A stretch of 64,000 nt of DNA from Balaenoptera acutorostrata (Eukaryota > Chordata > Mammalia > Artiodactyla > Balaenopteridae): positions 52,586,153-52,650,152 of the forward strand of contig NC_080081.1 in assembly GCF_949987535.1 (NCBI RefSeq), written 5' to 3'. The notes beneath the pieces are model-generated. The model saw nothing but the letters and a program-made list of their open reading frames with translations. It searched no databases and was not told the DNA's origin. Positions 36,682 to 47,284 of the stretch are shown here, in pieces. The translations under genes and the position numbers were made by a program. Each line of letters opens with the position of its first letter. The stretch's first letter is position 1.

Positions 36682-39600
36682 ATGGTCATAGGAACATACA
36701 TATCGATAATTACCTTAAACGTGAATGGATTAAATGCCCCAACCAAAAGACATAGACTGGCTGAATGGATACAAAAACAAGACCCATATATATGCTGTCT
36801 ACAAGAGACCCACTTCAGACCTAGGGACACATACAGACTGAAAGTGAGGGGATGGAAAAAGATATTCCATGCAAATGGAAATCAAAAGAAAGCTGGAGTA
36901 GCTATACTCATATCAGATAAAATAGACTTTAAAATAAAGAATGTTACAAGAGACAAGGAAGGACACTACATAATGATCCAGGGATCAATCCAAGAAGAAG
37001 ATATAACAATTATAAATATATATGCACCCAACATAGGAGCACCTCAATACATAAGGCAACTGCTAACAGCTATAAAAGAGGAAATCGACAGTAACACAAT
37101 AATAGTGGGGGACTTTAACACCTCACTTACACCAATGGACAGATCATCCAAAATGAAAATAAATAAGGAAACAGAAGCTTTAAATGACACAATAGACCAG
37201 ATAGATTTAATTGATATATATAGGACATTCCATCCAAAAACGGCAGATTACACGTTCTTCTCAAGTGCACACGGAACATTCTCCAGGATAGATCACATCT
37301 TGGGTCACAAATCAAGCCTCAGTAAATTTAAGAAAATTGAAATCATATCAAGCATCTTTTCTGACCACAACGCTATGAGATTAGAAATGAATTACAGGGA
37401 AAAAAACGTAAAAAAGACAAACACATGGAGGCTAAACAATACGTTACTAAATAACCAAGAGATCACTGAAGAAATCAAAGAGGAAATAAAAAAATACCTA
37501 GAGACAAATGACAATGAAAACACGACGACCCAAAACCTATGGGATGCAGCAAAAGCGGTTCTAAGAGGGAAGTTTATAGCTATACAAGCCTACCTAAAGA
37601 AACAAGAAAAATCTCAAGTAAACAATCTAACTTTACACCTAAAGAAACTAGAGAAAGAAGAACAAACAAAACCCAAAGTTAGCAGAAGGAAAGAAATCAT
37701 AAAGATCAGAGCAGAAATAAATGAAATAGAAACAAAGAAAACAATAGCAAAGATCAATAAAACTAAAAGTTGGTTCTTTGAGAAGATAAACAAAATTGAT
37801 AAGCCATTAGCCAGACTCATCAAGAAAAAGAGGGAGAGGACTCAAATCAATAAAATCAGAAATGAAAAAGGAGAAGTTACAACAGACACCGCAGAAATAC
37901 AAAACATCCTAAGAGACTACTACAAGCAACTTTATGCCAATAAAATGGACAACCTGGAAGAAATGGACAAATTCTTAGAAAGGTATAACCTTCCAAGACT
38001 GAATCAGGAAAAAACAGAAAATATGAACAGACCAATCACAAGTAATGAAATTGAAACTGTGATTAAAAATCTTCCAACAAACAAAAGTCCAGGACCAGAT
38101 GGCTTCACAGGTGAATTCTATCAAACATTTAGAGAAGAGCTAACACCCATCCTTCTCAAACTCTTCCAAAAAATTGCAGAGGAAGGAACTCTCCCAAACT
38201 CATTCTATGAGGCCACCATCACCCTGATACCAAAACCAGACAAAGATACTACACAAAAAGAAAATTACAGACCAATATCACTGATGAATATAGATGCAAA
38301 AATCCTCAACAAAATACTAGCAAACAGAATCCAACAACACATTAAAAGGATCATACACCACGATCAAGTGGGATTTATCCCAGGGATGCAAGGATTCTTC
38401 AATATACGCAAATCAATCAATGTGATACACCATATTAACAAATTGAAGAATAAAAACCATATGATCATCTCAATAGATGCAGAAAAAGCTTTTGACAAAA
38501 TTCAACACCCATTTATGATAAAAACTCTCCAGAAAGTGGGCATAGAGGGAAACTACCTCAACATAATAAAGGCCATATATGACAAACCCACAGCAAACAT
38601 CATTCTCAATGGTGAAAAACTGAAAGCATTTCCTCTAAGATCAGGAACGAGACAAGGATGTCCACTCTCACCACTATTATTCAACATAGTTCTGGAAGTC
38701 CTAGCCACGGCAATCAGAGAAGAAAAAGAAATAAAAGGAATACAAATTGGAAAAGAAGAAGTAAAACTGTCACTGTTTGCGGATGACATGATACTATACA
38801 TAGAGAATCCTAAAACTGCCACCAGAAAACTGCTAGAGCTAATTAATGAATATGGTAAAGTTGCAGGTTACAAAATTAATGCACAGAAATCTCTTGCATT
38901 CCTATACACTAATGATGAAAAATCTGAAAGAGAAATTATGGAAACACTCCCATTTACCATTGCAACAAAAAGAATAAAATACCTAGGAATAAACCTACCT
39001 AAGGAGACAAAAGACCTGTATGCAGAAAACTATAAGACACTGATGAAAGAAATTAAAGATGATACCAACAGATGGAGAGATATACCATGTTCTTGGATTG
39101 GAAGAATCAACATTTTGAAAATGAGTATACTACCCAAAGCAATCTACAGATTCAATGCAATCCCTATCAAAGTACCAATGGCATTTTTTACGGAGCTAGA
39201 ACAAATCATCTTAAAATTTGTATGGAGACACAAAAGACCCCGAATAGCCAAAGCAGTCTTGAGGCAAAAAAATGGAGCTGGAGGAATCAGACTCCCTGAC
39301 TTCAGACTATACTACAAAGCTACAGTAATCAAGACAATATGGTACTGGCACAAAAACAGAAACATAGATCAATGGAACAAGATAGAAAGCCCAGAGATTA
39401 ATCCACGCACCTATGGTCAACTAATCTATGACAAAGGAGGCAAAGATATACAATGGAGAAAAGACAGTCTCTTCAATAAGTGGTGCTGGGAAAACTGGAC
39501 AGCCACATGTAAAAGAATGAAATTAGAATACTCCCTAACACCATACACAAAAATAAACTCAAAATGGATTAGAGACCTAAATATAAGACTGGACACTATA

Positions 39601-40500
39601 AAACTCTTAGAGGAAAACATAGGAAGAACACTCTTTGACATAAATCACAGCAAGATCTTTTTCGATCCACCTCCTAGAGTAATGGAAATAAAAACAAAAA
39701 TAAACAAGTGGGACCTAATGAAACTTCAAAGCTTTTGCACAGCAAAGGAAACCATAAACAAGACGAAAAGACAACCCTCAGAATGGGAGAAAATATTTGC
39801 AAATGAATCAACGGACAAAGGATTAATCTCCAAAATATATAAACAGCTCATTCAGCTCAATATCAAAGAAACAAACACCCCAATCCAAAAATGGGCAGAA
39901 GACCTAAATAGACATTTCTCCAAAGAAGACATACAGACGGCCACGAAGCACATGAAAAGATGCTCAACATCACTAATTATTAGAGAAATGCAAATCAAAA
40001 CTACAATGAGGTATCACCTCACTCCTGTTAGAATGGGCATCATCAGAAAATCTACAAACAACAAATGCTGGAGAGGGTGTGGAGAAAAGGGAACCCTCTT
40101 GCACTGTTGGTGGGAATGTAAATTGATACAGCCACTATGGAGAACAATATGGAGGTTCCTTAAAAAACTAAAAATAGAATTACCATATGACCCAGCAATC
40201 CCACTACTGGGCATATACCCAGAGAAAACCGTAATTCAAAAAGACACGTGCACCCGAATGTTCATTGCAGCACTATTTACAATAGCCAGGTCATGGAAGC
40301 AACCTAAATGCCCATCAACAGACGAATGGATAAAGAAGTTGTGGTACATATATACGATGGAATATTATTCAGCCATAAAAAGGAACGAAATTGAGTCATT
40401 TGTTGAGACGTGGATGGATCTAGAGACTGTCATACAGAGTGAAGTAAGTCAGAAAGAGAAAAACAAATATCGTATGTTAATGCATGTATGTGGAACGTAG
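36682..40500 (+). CDS. L1 copy 2 ORF2p, endonuclease/reverse transcriptase, intact
   Basis: A 1272-aa protein, close to the 1275 aa of human L1 ORF2. It nicks DNA and primes reverse transcription of L1 RNA at the nick. The endonuclease (about 1-238) has Asn13, Glu42, Asp144, Asn146, Asp204, Asp228 and His229 in the expected motifs (LNVNG, LQETHF, VGDFN, RIDHI, FSDHN). The reverse transcriptase (about 490-770) has [29 protein letters not shown] and the catalytic FADD at 699-702. A CX3CX7HX4C cluster starts at Cys1129. The start ATG is 58 bases after the ORF1 stop, the usual L1 spacing, so translation is probably by reinitiation. No stop or frameshift is present. Activity in vivo would still need ORF1p from another locus. 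Confidence 0.96.
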   Translation: MVIGTYISIITLNVNGLNAPTKRHRLAEWIQKQDPYICCLQETHFRPRDTYRLKVRGWKKIFHANGNQKKAGVAILISDKIDFKIKNVTRDKEGHYIMIQGSIQEEDITIINIYAPNIGAPQYIRQLLTAIKEEIDSNTIIVGDFNTSLTPMDRSSKMKINKETEALNDTIDQIDLIDIYRTFHPKTADYTFFSSAHGTFSRIDHILGHKSSLSKFKKIEIISSIFSDHNAMRLEMNYREKNVKKTNTWRLNNTLLNNQEITEEIKEEIKKYLETNDNENTTTQNLWDAAKAVLRGKFIAIQAYLKKQEKSQVNNLTLHLKKLEKEEQTKPKVSRRKEIIKIRAEINEIETKKTIAKINKTKSWFFEKINKIDKPLARLIKKKRERTQINKIRNEKGEVTTDTAEIQNILRDYYKQLYANKMDNLEEMDKFLERYNLPRLNQEKTENMNRPITSNEIETVIKNLPTNKSPGPDGFTGEFYQTFREELTPILLKLFQKIAEEGTLPNSFYEATITLIPKPDKDTTQKENYRPISLMNIDAKILNKILANRIQQHIKRIIHHDQVGFIPGMQGFFNIRKSINVIHHINKLKNKNHMIISIDAEKAFDKIQHPFMIKTLQKVGIEGNYLNIIKAIYDKPTANIILNGEKLKAFPLRSGTRQGCPLSPLLFNIVLEVLATAIREEKEIKGIQIGKEEVKLSLFADDMILYIENPKTATRKLLELINEYGKVAGYKINAQKSLAFLYTNDEKSEREIMETLPFTIATKRIKYLGINLPKETKDLYAENYKTLMKEIKDDTNRWRDIPCSWIGRINILKMSILPKAIYRFNAIPIKVPMAFFTELEQIILKFVWRHKRPRIAKAVLRQKNGAGGIRLPDFRLYYKATVIKTIWYWHKNRNIDQWNKIESPEINPRTYGQLIYDKGGKDIQWRKDSLFNKWCWENWTATCKRMKLEYSLTPYTKINSKWIRDLNIRLDTIKLLEENIGRTLFDINHSKIFFDPPPRVMEIKTKINKWDLMKLQSFCTAKETINKTKRQPSEWEKIFANESTDKGLISKIYKQLIQLNIKETNTPIQKWAEDLNRHFSKEDIQTATKHMKRCSTSLIIREMQIKTTMRYHLTPVRMGIIRKSTNNKCWRGCGEKGTLLHCWWECKLIQPLWRTIWRFLKKLKIELPYDPAIPLLGIYPEKTVIQKDTCTRMFIAALFTIARSWKQPKCPSTDEWIKKLWYIYTMEYYSAIKRNEIESFVETWMDLETVIQSEVSQKEKNKYRMLMHVCGT

Positions 40501-40708
40501 AAAAATGGTACAGATGAGCCAGTTTGCAGGGCAGAAGTTGAGACACAGATGTAGAGAATGGACATATGGACACCAAGGGGGGAAAACTGCGATGAGGTGG
40601 GGATGGTGATGTGCTGAATTGGGCGATTGGGATTGACATGTATACACTGATGTGTATAAAACTGATGCCTAATAAGAACCTGCAGTATAAAAAAACAAAC
40701 AAAACAAC
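40501..40708 (+). promoter_or_regulatory. L1 copy 2 3'UTR and weak internal poly(A) region
   Basis: A short 3'UTR unlike those of copies 1 and 3. It contains no AATAAA before the A-rich remnant at 40689-40708 (AAAAAAACAAACAAAACAAC); the nearest look-alike is AATAAG at about 40671. A weak signal would favour read-through into flanking DNA, as the transduced segment shows happened. Confidence 0.8.
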
Positions 40709-41634
40709 TAATACTAAACTTTCATTGGGTTATTTGTATGGAAATATGTTAATATAAATGTTTCAGACATTACATGAAATTTCTAAAAATCTTATATTTG
40801 TATTTGTATGGAAATATGTATGGAAATATGTTAATATAAATGTTTCAGACATTACATGAAATTTCTAAAAATCTTATATTTGTATTTGTATGGAAATATG
40901 TATGGAAATATGTTAATATAAATGTTTCAGACATTACATGAAATTTCTAAAAATCTTATATTTGTATTTGTATGGAAATATGTATGGAAATATGTTAATA
41001 TAAATGTTTCAGACATTACATGAAATTTCTAAAAATCTTATATTTGTATTTGTATGGAAATATGTATGGAAATATGTTAATATAAATGTTTCAGACATTA
41101 CAGGAAATTTCTAAAAATCTTATATTTGTATTTGTATGGAAATATGTATGGAAATATGTTAATATAAATGTTTCAGACATTACAGGAAATGTCTAAAAAT
41201 CTTATATGTTCTGGTATAATGTTATAAGTAATAATCCTAGTTATTACTTTAAAATGTATATCTCAGAAATAACTAATTTTCTTGTCAACTGCATTATTAT
41301 GAACTTTCATCAAATCTTTAACCATGGTCATTTTTAAGTCTTTTGTCATTTACAGACAGTTCTGGGTGTACTCTGATGATTTTGCAAATATGTTCCTATA
41401 AAAGAGTTTCATCTTCAAGAAATTCATGGAAAAGACTCTGACAAGTACAGGTTTCTGGTAACTGACTGTACTGCTGAACTGAATGAATAAGCATTTTCAG
41501 AACTCTAATGAAAAACTGATGAACTCATAAAAGTGCTAACAAAAGATCAAGATGAAAAAAAAAAGAAATTAATTACATGGGACTGAGTGAACTGATGAGG
41601 ATGAGTATAATTTTTGTGACTTTCTGTCTGAATT
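40709..41634 (+). other. 3'-transduced non-L1 segment carried by L1 copy 2
   Basis: About 926 bases lie between the first A-rich end of the L1 and the terminal A15, all inside the 20-bp duplication. It is therefore sequence copied with the L1 RNA from an earlier locus. The left half is six copies of an 82-bp minisatellite (40729-41212). The right half (41213-41634) is unique here, with no AATAAA within 30 bases of the tail; an ATTAA-type word directly abuts the tail. I recognise no protein in it. Confidence 0.88.
40729..41212 (+). repeat. 82-bp minisatellite, six copies
   Basis: The word GTTAATATAAATGTTTCAGA occurs at 40748, 40830, 40912, 40994, 41076 and 41158, an exact 82-base period. Units 2-6 contain a further direct duplication of TATGGAAATATG; the first unit has it once. 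Units 5 and 6 carry a shared change (ACATGAAAT to ACAGGAAAT). The repeats are nearly identical, so the expansion is recent. Confidence 0.97.
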
Positions 41635-41669
41635 AAAAAAAAAAAAAAATCCCAATATTTTCCATTCTC
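41635..41669 (+). repeat. Terminal poly(A) and right target-site duplication of L1 copy 2
   Basis: A15 at 41635-41649, then TCCCAATATTTTCCATTCTC at 41650-41669, identical to 34727-34746. Confidence 0.95.
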
Positions 41670-41769
41670 TTTTCTAGAGTCTCCTATTAGGTTTCTGGAC
41701 CTATGAATCACATTACTTATATTTTCCATTTTTATCATTCTGTATAGCTTTTAAGCAAATTTCCTCAAA

Positions 41770-42170
41770 TATAGTTTTAGCATTTTTAAAAAATTTTAAC
41801 TATATATATTTAATATATAGAGAAGTTTATTATATGTATATATATATCTATACATATATGTGTATATGTCAGTATTTTTTTATACTCACACACACACACA
41901 AGTGTGTATATAAATTTTTCAACAGCAAAAGTAGCTTAGATACCCATCACTTGAAAAGTGGATAAATTATATCACATATATTCCACATACATATATCAAC
42001 ATATATCAACTTTAAGAAACTAATGCTGAGTGAAAAATGAAGCAAAATGAGACGTAAAAATATTCAAACAATACTTTATTAGGAACATAAAAATTATATA
42101 TACTTATATATATATATATAAATAAATTATACATATATTTATAATATATATGTATATTACAATTATGGTT
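41770..42170 (+). repeat. AT-rich low-complexity tract with an ancient L1 scrap
   Basis: Dense TATATA/ACATAT words and a short (CA)n near 41886 surround a piece at about 41910-42050. That piece ('caacagcaaaagtagcttagatacccatcacttgaaaagtggataaatta') resembles the L1 ORF2 C-terminal coding region. Confidence 0.5.
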
Positions 42171-42585
42171 TCCTATTGTAATGAAAGAGAATGGAAGAAA
42201 CTGAATGATTTGTGTAGAAAAAAGTAAAAAAAAAATCATTAAATTAAAAACAGTATTTTCATAGGCCAATGATGAAGATCTCTCTCTCTGTGGTCAAATA
42301 ACAAAATGCACCTAGCTAATGCATATTAATTTGTATTCAGTAAATTTCTTACTGTTGTTACAGATCAAGGGCTCATGCTGTCTGACTGGAATAGAAGCCA
42401 GTATTATGGACTGGCTTTCTGAGGAAAGAAACAGCTTTGTGAGGTTGACCATCAAGGAGAAAGGAGGCAGGGCTCAAATACAAAATACAAATTCTTCCTA
42501 GTATTAATTCAAAGGAATGTCATCATTCCATTTGGTGGATTTCCTGAAGCTCTAAATGGGAATTACTTTGAGAGAAAAACACTCC
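42171..42585. other. No recognised feature
   Basis: AT-rich; a (CT)n run near 42280 is the only simple repeat. Confidence 0.4.
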
Positions 42586-42586
42586 A

Positions 42587-42694
42587 ATGTTTGCTTCAGC
42601 AGCCCATACACAAAAAATGCAATGATGCAGAGAAGCTTAGCATGGTTCCTGTGCAAGAATAACATGTACATTTGTGAAGTGTTCTCTATTTTTT
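42587..42694 (+). pseudogene. U6 snRNA pseudogene
   Basis: The segment reads GCTTCAGCAGCCCATACAC..., then GCAATGATGCAGAGAAGCTTAGCATGG, CCTGTGCAAGAATAACA and TTTGTGAAGTGTTCTCTATTTTTT. It parallels U6 snRNA from its 5' stem-loop through the ACAGAGA box and to the 3' U-run, over the full length of about 107 bases. Substitutions are scattered: the ACAGAGA box appears as GCAGAGA, and the catalytic AGC triad region reads CTTAGCA. I see no proximal TATA or PSE at the spacing of a real U6 gene. It is a retrotransposed, non-functional copy of the spliceosomal catalytic RNA. Confidence 0.93.
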
Positions 42695-42839
42695 CCTATT
42701 TTTTTATTGTTCATATGCTCCAGAGTTTTTGTTAAAGTAATAAAAAATTTTGGAAATAGATAGTGGTTATGGTTGCACAAAGTAGCGAATGTAATTAAGG
42801 TAAACAAAATTTATGTTTAAAAATTGTTAAAATAGCAAA

Positions 42840-42840
<1 letters not shown>

Positions 42841-42900
<60 letters not shown>
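42841..42900. repeat. (TA)30 microsatellite
   Basis: Sixty uninterrupted bases of alternating T and A. Self-complementary, so able to extrude as a cruciform. Confidence 0.98.
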
Positions 42901-42902
<2 letters not shown>

Positions 42903-44820
42903 AAATAAGGGTACAAAAAATACAGTTAATTTATAGAAGTTCCGTTATATTGCATCATTTTTCTCCATTCTCCTTACTCTTATAAGGGAAAATTGAAAAT
43001 TAATTAGAAGGATAAGAATATAACCTGGTATCATTATTTGTTTTTTTCCCATTTTAAAGCTCAATAACAAATATAGCAGTGATTTACATATGGAATATAT
43101 TGAAAAATTAATAGATCATCTGTAATAATAGCCATGGTAGGACTTTTTTTTTAATCTCACAGAGTCATTCCTAAAAATATATTTCTTGTTTATATAGAAA
43201 TTGTTTTGCCTTTGAATCTGCTGGTATGTTCAAAATTTATTTCTGAATCTCTTGCCATTTTGCTAGAACTGTGCTCTCACCAACTTCATTTTTCTTATTC
43301 ATTTTGCTAAAGAGCCAAAATCTTTTAATTCTGTATTTACAGAAATGATGTTTGACATGTTATACCATCTTTTAATTTTTGTTTGTCTTACAAATAATAA
43401 CATAATTCTAGAACTGTTCTAAAGCCAAATATGTGTTTATTAAACACACAGGATTGTCTTTTCTTTTGAACTGCCTCACAGAACATCACCAACTGTCAGA
43501 AGATACCAGATTTAGTATGATAATCACTGTTCTCTTACTAAACATGCAAATCTAAATTAGGTTTATTTTGTGTCTGCTCAGTTACCTAGACTAATATCAA
43601 TTCTGTGATAATATCATATCAGAATGTAGTCATGACAGCAACACAACATATGTAGTAAGAAGAAGTAGGTTTTTTGTTCTTTATTTAGATCTTTCTAACT
43701 TACCTTTTTAAATACATTGTAGGTTTGCTGATAATAACATGTGCCTGACCTAACTACTTCAGTTAGTTTAAGAAATAACTAAAATAATATCTTTGAAATG
43801 ATTCTGTACACTAGGGGAAATAATTATTTTAAATATTATTTGTGGAGTTTGGTAACACAGTAAATGTATAGAATTTTAGGAAATTAAACAATTCACTGAA
43901 AACACATGAATAAATTCATTGAAATAAAATGGAATTCATCACAAGAAACTGCAGGGTAGTTCTTTTCCCCTATACTACCTAAGTTTCATTTGTCTCTTGT
44001 CATTTTCATTTTCTCATCTTATCCCTAAAGAAAAACAGAGATTTCAATTCATCTACTGATAACAAGGGCTGCTTGTATCCAGTGAAATTCATTACTGCTT
44101 TGATTTTTACATAGCTCCCTCCCTCTGTTTGAGCTGTTGTCTTCTTGGCATGTCCATTTTTTCTCTCTGTAGTCAAGATTACTCTGATCTGTACTTTGAT
44201 ATTCATTTCCTTGCTGCCTCTTGCACACTACATAATGACATGAATGTCTATCATGTTGAAGAAAGAAGATACTGTTTTTGGTACTTTAAAATAAGTGAAT
44301 TTAGGGTTTTGTTGCTGCATATACAAAAATAATGTACCGTGAAGTGTAAAATTAGTTTTAAATGATACTGAAATGTGTAAAGTTAATAAATAACTAACAA
44401 AGGGAAAAAATCAGAGGCAAGAAAAGAAAAAAAAAAAAAAGTACCATAGTTAAGAGATTTAATCTGTGTTTTTTTCTTGGTGCTGTTTCCCTCAATGGTT
44501 ATAGAAAACATTGCAATAGATCTCATATGTACTATTTATGCATTGTGCACTTGTTTCAAATTGTTTATGTCTATAAAAAGTTAATGTGTATATACCCTTT
44601 TATCTGTGTGAGGTATGCATCAATAATTTATCTTAATATGGGTTTTAGGAAATCTAAGATATTTGCATACCTTTTTACCCTTATTGAGCAAGGTAAGTTA
44701 AGAGTTGTGTTATTGTTCAAGTTGACACATCCTCATATGATGTAATTTTTCTTGAGATTGATTATCTAATGCAGTTATAAACACAGTGTATTGAACACTT
44801 ACTTTGTTCTGAACACAAAA
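42901..44820. other. No recognised feature
   Basis: AT-rich noncoding sequence with an A14 tract near 44428. No gene or named repeat is supported. Confidence 0.4.
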
Positions 44821-44829
44821 TATTGTATT

Positions 44830-45160
44830 TGAATTTCTTGAAGAGTTTCAAAGATATTCCCAAGACCAAGGGAATCTTACAATTTCACACAACCCCATCT
44901 ACACTTGGAATTATAAAGTATTCTAATTTGACAGTGATTGAGGTATAAAATGATATCCCAAATTTCCTTTAATCAGCATTTTTAAATGCCAAAGATTTTG
45001 AGCACTTCTTCATATGCTTATTCTCTCTTTGGGTTTCTTATTCTGTAAAATGCCTATATACACTCTTTATACACTTTCTATTACAGTTTCAGTACCTTTG
45101 CTGTTAATTTGAAGAATCTTTTTGTATATTCTAGATATTTTTTTTTTCTATTAGACATAT
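44830..45160 (-). mobile_element. Ancient L1 ORF2 3' fragment (antisense)
   Basis: Words such as 'gacagtgattgaggtataaaatgatatccca', 'gattttgagcacttcttcatatgctt' and 'gctgttaatttgaagaatctttttgtatattctagat' match the reverse complement of ancient L1 tails, read in order. Confidence 0.65.
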
Positions 45161-45229
45161 TCAATTCTGTCCTCTAATTTTTAAATTCATGCAAATTTTA
45201 TGCAATCCTGACTGCAGAAAATTTTATTT

Positions 45230-46250
45230 TTGAGAAACCTGAAAATTGCTCAAAAATATACAGAGAAGTATAAGAATGCACAAAGACCCCAGTAAATTTT
45301 TTAAAAAGAAGATAAAGACTTACTATAATATACTATAGCATCTCATATGTTTTAAAATTTAGCATGTATAAGAACACACTGATAAACCAATTGAAAGAAC
45401 AGAGAGCTGAAAACAGACCATTTATAGATGGTCTTCTCAAATATAATAAAGTGTTATCATAAATCATTGAAAAAAGATGGAGAATTTCAGTAGATTGCAT
45501 CAGGAAACCTAGCTCTCCGTATAGAGAAAAAGAAATTTAATCAAACGTGACACACAAGGATGGAACTTAGATGGATTGAATATTTAATTTTGAAGATTAA
45601 ACTGTAAAGTTAATAAAGGAAATAAAAAAAAACTTTACTGTGTCCTAGAGGCAGAAAAGAAACTTCTTGCATAAAACCTTTACAGAACAAATGACAAGGC
45701 AAAAAATGATAGATTTACATCAAAACTAAAGATTTGTTTTTATAAAGGACATTAGTGTCATTTTCAAATTTATTCACTACCAATAGAGAATGAAAAATAT
45801 ATTTTAAAAAAGTGATACCAATAACGAAAATATACAGTGTCTATAAATAAATTAAATATGTGCAAGAAGTTTATATAAGGATGGACTCAACATTTTAAGG
45901 ACTTTTTTTTCTTTCCAATTTGATCTCTAGATTCATTTCAATGAAATTCACAATTTTGTGAGGCATAGTCAACAAACCTTTCCCAATGAACTTACACCCA
46001 AGAATATGTAAATTATCAAGACTTTAATGAAGCTAGAGTTTTTAAGATACCATATATATTGGGACACGGATAGTAAAATTGACTAATTCTATGGAGAGGA
46101 GGTCCTGGAACTTATCCCCTACAGATACAGAAACTTGATTAAAGAAAGAACTTGAGTTACCAGTACTGGAATGGGGAAAATTATTATAATTTCAAAAATA
46201 CATGCTATTTGTATAGTACATATCAACTTATGAAACCACTTTCTTTGGCA
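45230..46250 (+). mobile_element. Ancient L1 ORF2 fragments (sense, rearranged)
   Basis: 'ccaattgaaagaacagagagctgaaaacagacc' and 'gaaacttcttgcataaaacc' near 45390-45690 resemble the C-terminal ORF2 coding region. The later piece near 45930-46090 ('ctagattcatttcaatgaaattcac', 'ttgggacacggatagtaaaattgactaattctatgg') resembles more upstream ORF2. The order is disturbed. Very diverged; read with caution. Confidence 0.45.
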
Positions 46251-46812
46251 TTGGTGTGTAGAGCCAGAATTTAGTAGCCAGTGGAAACTGTCTGTGGTTC
46301 CTCAGGACTGTATACTTATTAAATTGCTATATGTATCAGCAAGTTGGTACTACAAAATTTAAGTCTTGTTCTTTTTAAGTAACCTCAGAGAATCGAAGAA
46401 AAATTGATGTAGAGTTGATGAACTCTTATGCTGTTTATATCTTCATTTAGATAAAAAGCAAAATATTATCCACCATCTTTAATGTGGCTCATGTGTGTCA
46501 AAATGACATGCTAATTTCCAGACCACTCTTTTCTCTGTACCTACTGCCAATCAGATTTTCTTTGGAAAATAAATCCGTATGTCATCAGACAAGTGACTCA
46601 TATAAATTATAAGCTTGATATATTGACTGCATATTCTATTTCCTTATCAGGATACCAAATTTGGGACAACTTATGTGTATATATTAATATGCAATGATAG
46701 TGCCATTCCCAGTTCTAAGCAACAAGGGAAAACAGTGGAAAAAGATAAAAATCACTGCCTCATTGAGTGAGGATACATTCTAGTTGTCCAAGTGATAATT
46801 TAGCTAAATAAG

Positions 46813-47284
46813 TGTAATAGTTATCTGCATAATTATATCAAAAGAAAGTAACTTAAAACATTTACTATCACACAATTTCTGTGGGTCACAAATTCAGGTG
46901 CAGCTATTCAGGATGCTTCTGACTCAGGATCTCTCATAAACTTGTTATCAACATCTCATTCCTAGCCGCAGTCAGAATATCCACTAGTAAGCTCCCTCAC
47001 ATGACTATTGGCTGTTGGTTTGAAACATTATTCCTTGCCATATGAGCCTGCTCATTGGGTGACTCACAAAATAGCAGTTGCTTCCCTCAAAGAAAGAGGT
47101 GGAAGCCACCATTTTGGGGGAAACAACCTAAGAAGCCACATCCCATTTATTGTGTTATATTTTCTTTGTTAGAAATGAGTCAATAAGTCCCGCCTACATT
47201 TAAAGGAGGGGCGATTACACGGGGGGATGAGTGCAAGGAGGTGGGGCTCGTTGGGGGCCATTTTAGAATCTACTTCCTGTAATA
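46813..47284 (-). mobile_element. MLT1-class MaLR LTR (antisense)
   Basis: Starts TGTAATAGTTATCTGC, then 'aacttaaaacatttactatcacacaatttctgtgggtcac', 'attcaggatgcttctgactcaggatctctca', 'ctcacatgactattggctg', 'cttgccatatgagcctgctc', 'gtggaagccaccattttgg', 'agccacatcccatt', 'aggggcgattacac' and 'ggtggggctcgttgggggccattttagaatctac'. This is the reverse complement of an MLT1C/D/F-type LTR over almost its full length. Confidence 0.9.

Larger units (their letters stand above)
34747..41649 (+). mobile_element. LINE-1 copy 2, full length, with 3' transduction
   Basis: The insertion is 6903 bp and bounded by a perfect 20-bp target-site duplication. The parts are 5'UTR 34747-35717, ORF1 35718-36623 (one nonsense codon), a 58-base spacer, intact ORF2 36682-40500, 3'UTR to about 40688, an internal A-rich remnant (40689-40708), a transduced non-L1 segment (40709-41634) and A15 (41635-41649). 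The perfect duplication and open ORF2 indicate a relatively young insertion. Its 5'UTR, ORF1 N-terminus and 3'UTR differ from copies 1 and 3, so it is a different subfamily. The bottom-strand nick implied by the duplication is not the canonical TTTT/AA. Confidence 0.95.

Noticed and set aside
40729..41212. Regular 82-bp direct repeats as a possible CRISPR-like array
   Set aside because: The units are head-to-tail identical with no distinct spacers, and the setting is a mammalian L1 transduction. It is a minisatellite.
41213..41634. Right half of the transduced segment as a processed pseudogene of a known gene
   Set aside because: It looks mRNA-like next to a poly(A), but I could not recognise a protein or gene, so no name is given.
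41635..41669. The 20-bp match being a chance similarity with the L1 ending at 40708
   Set aside because: A perfect 20-base match placed exactly after a poly(A) and exactly before an L1 5' end is not plausible by chance.
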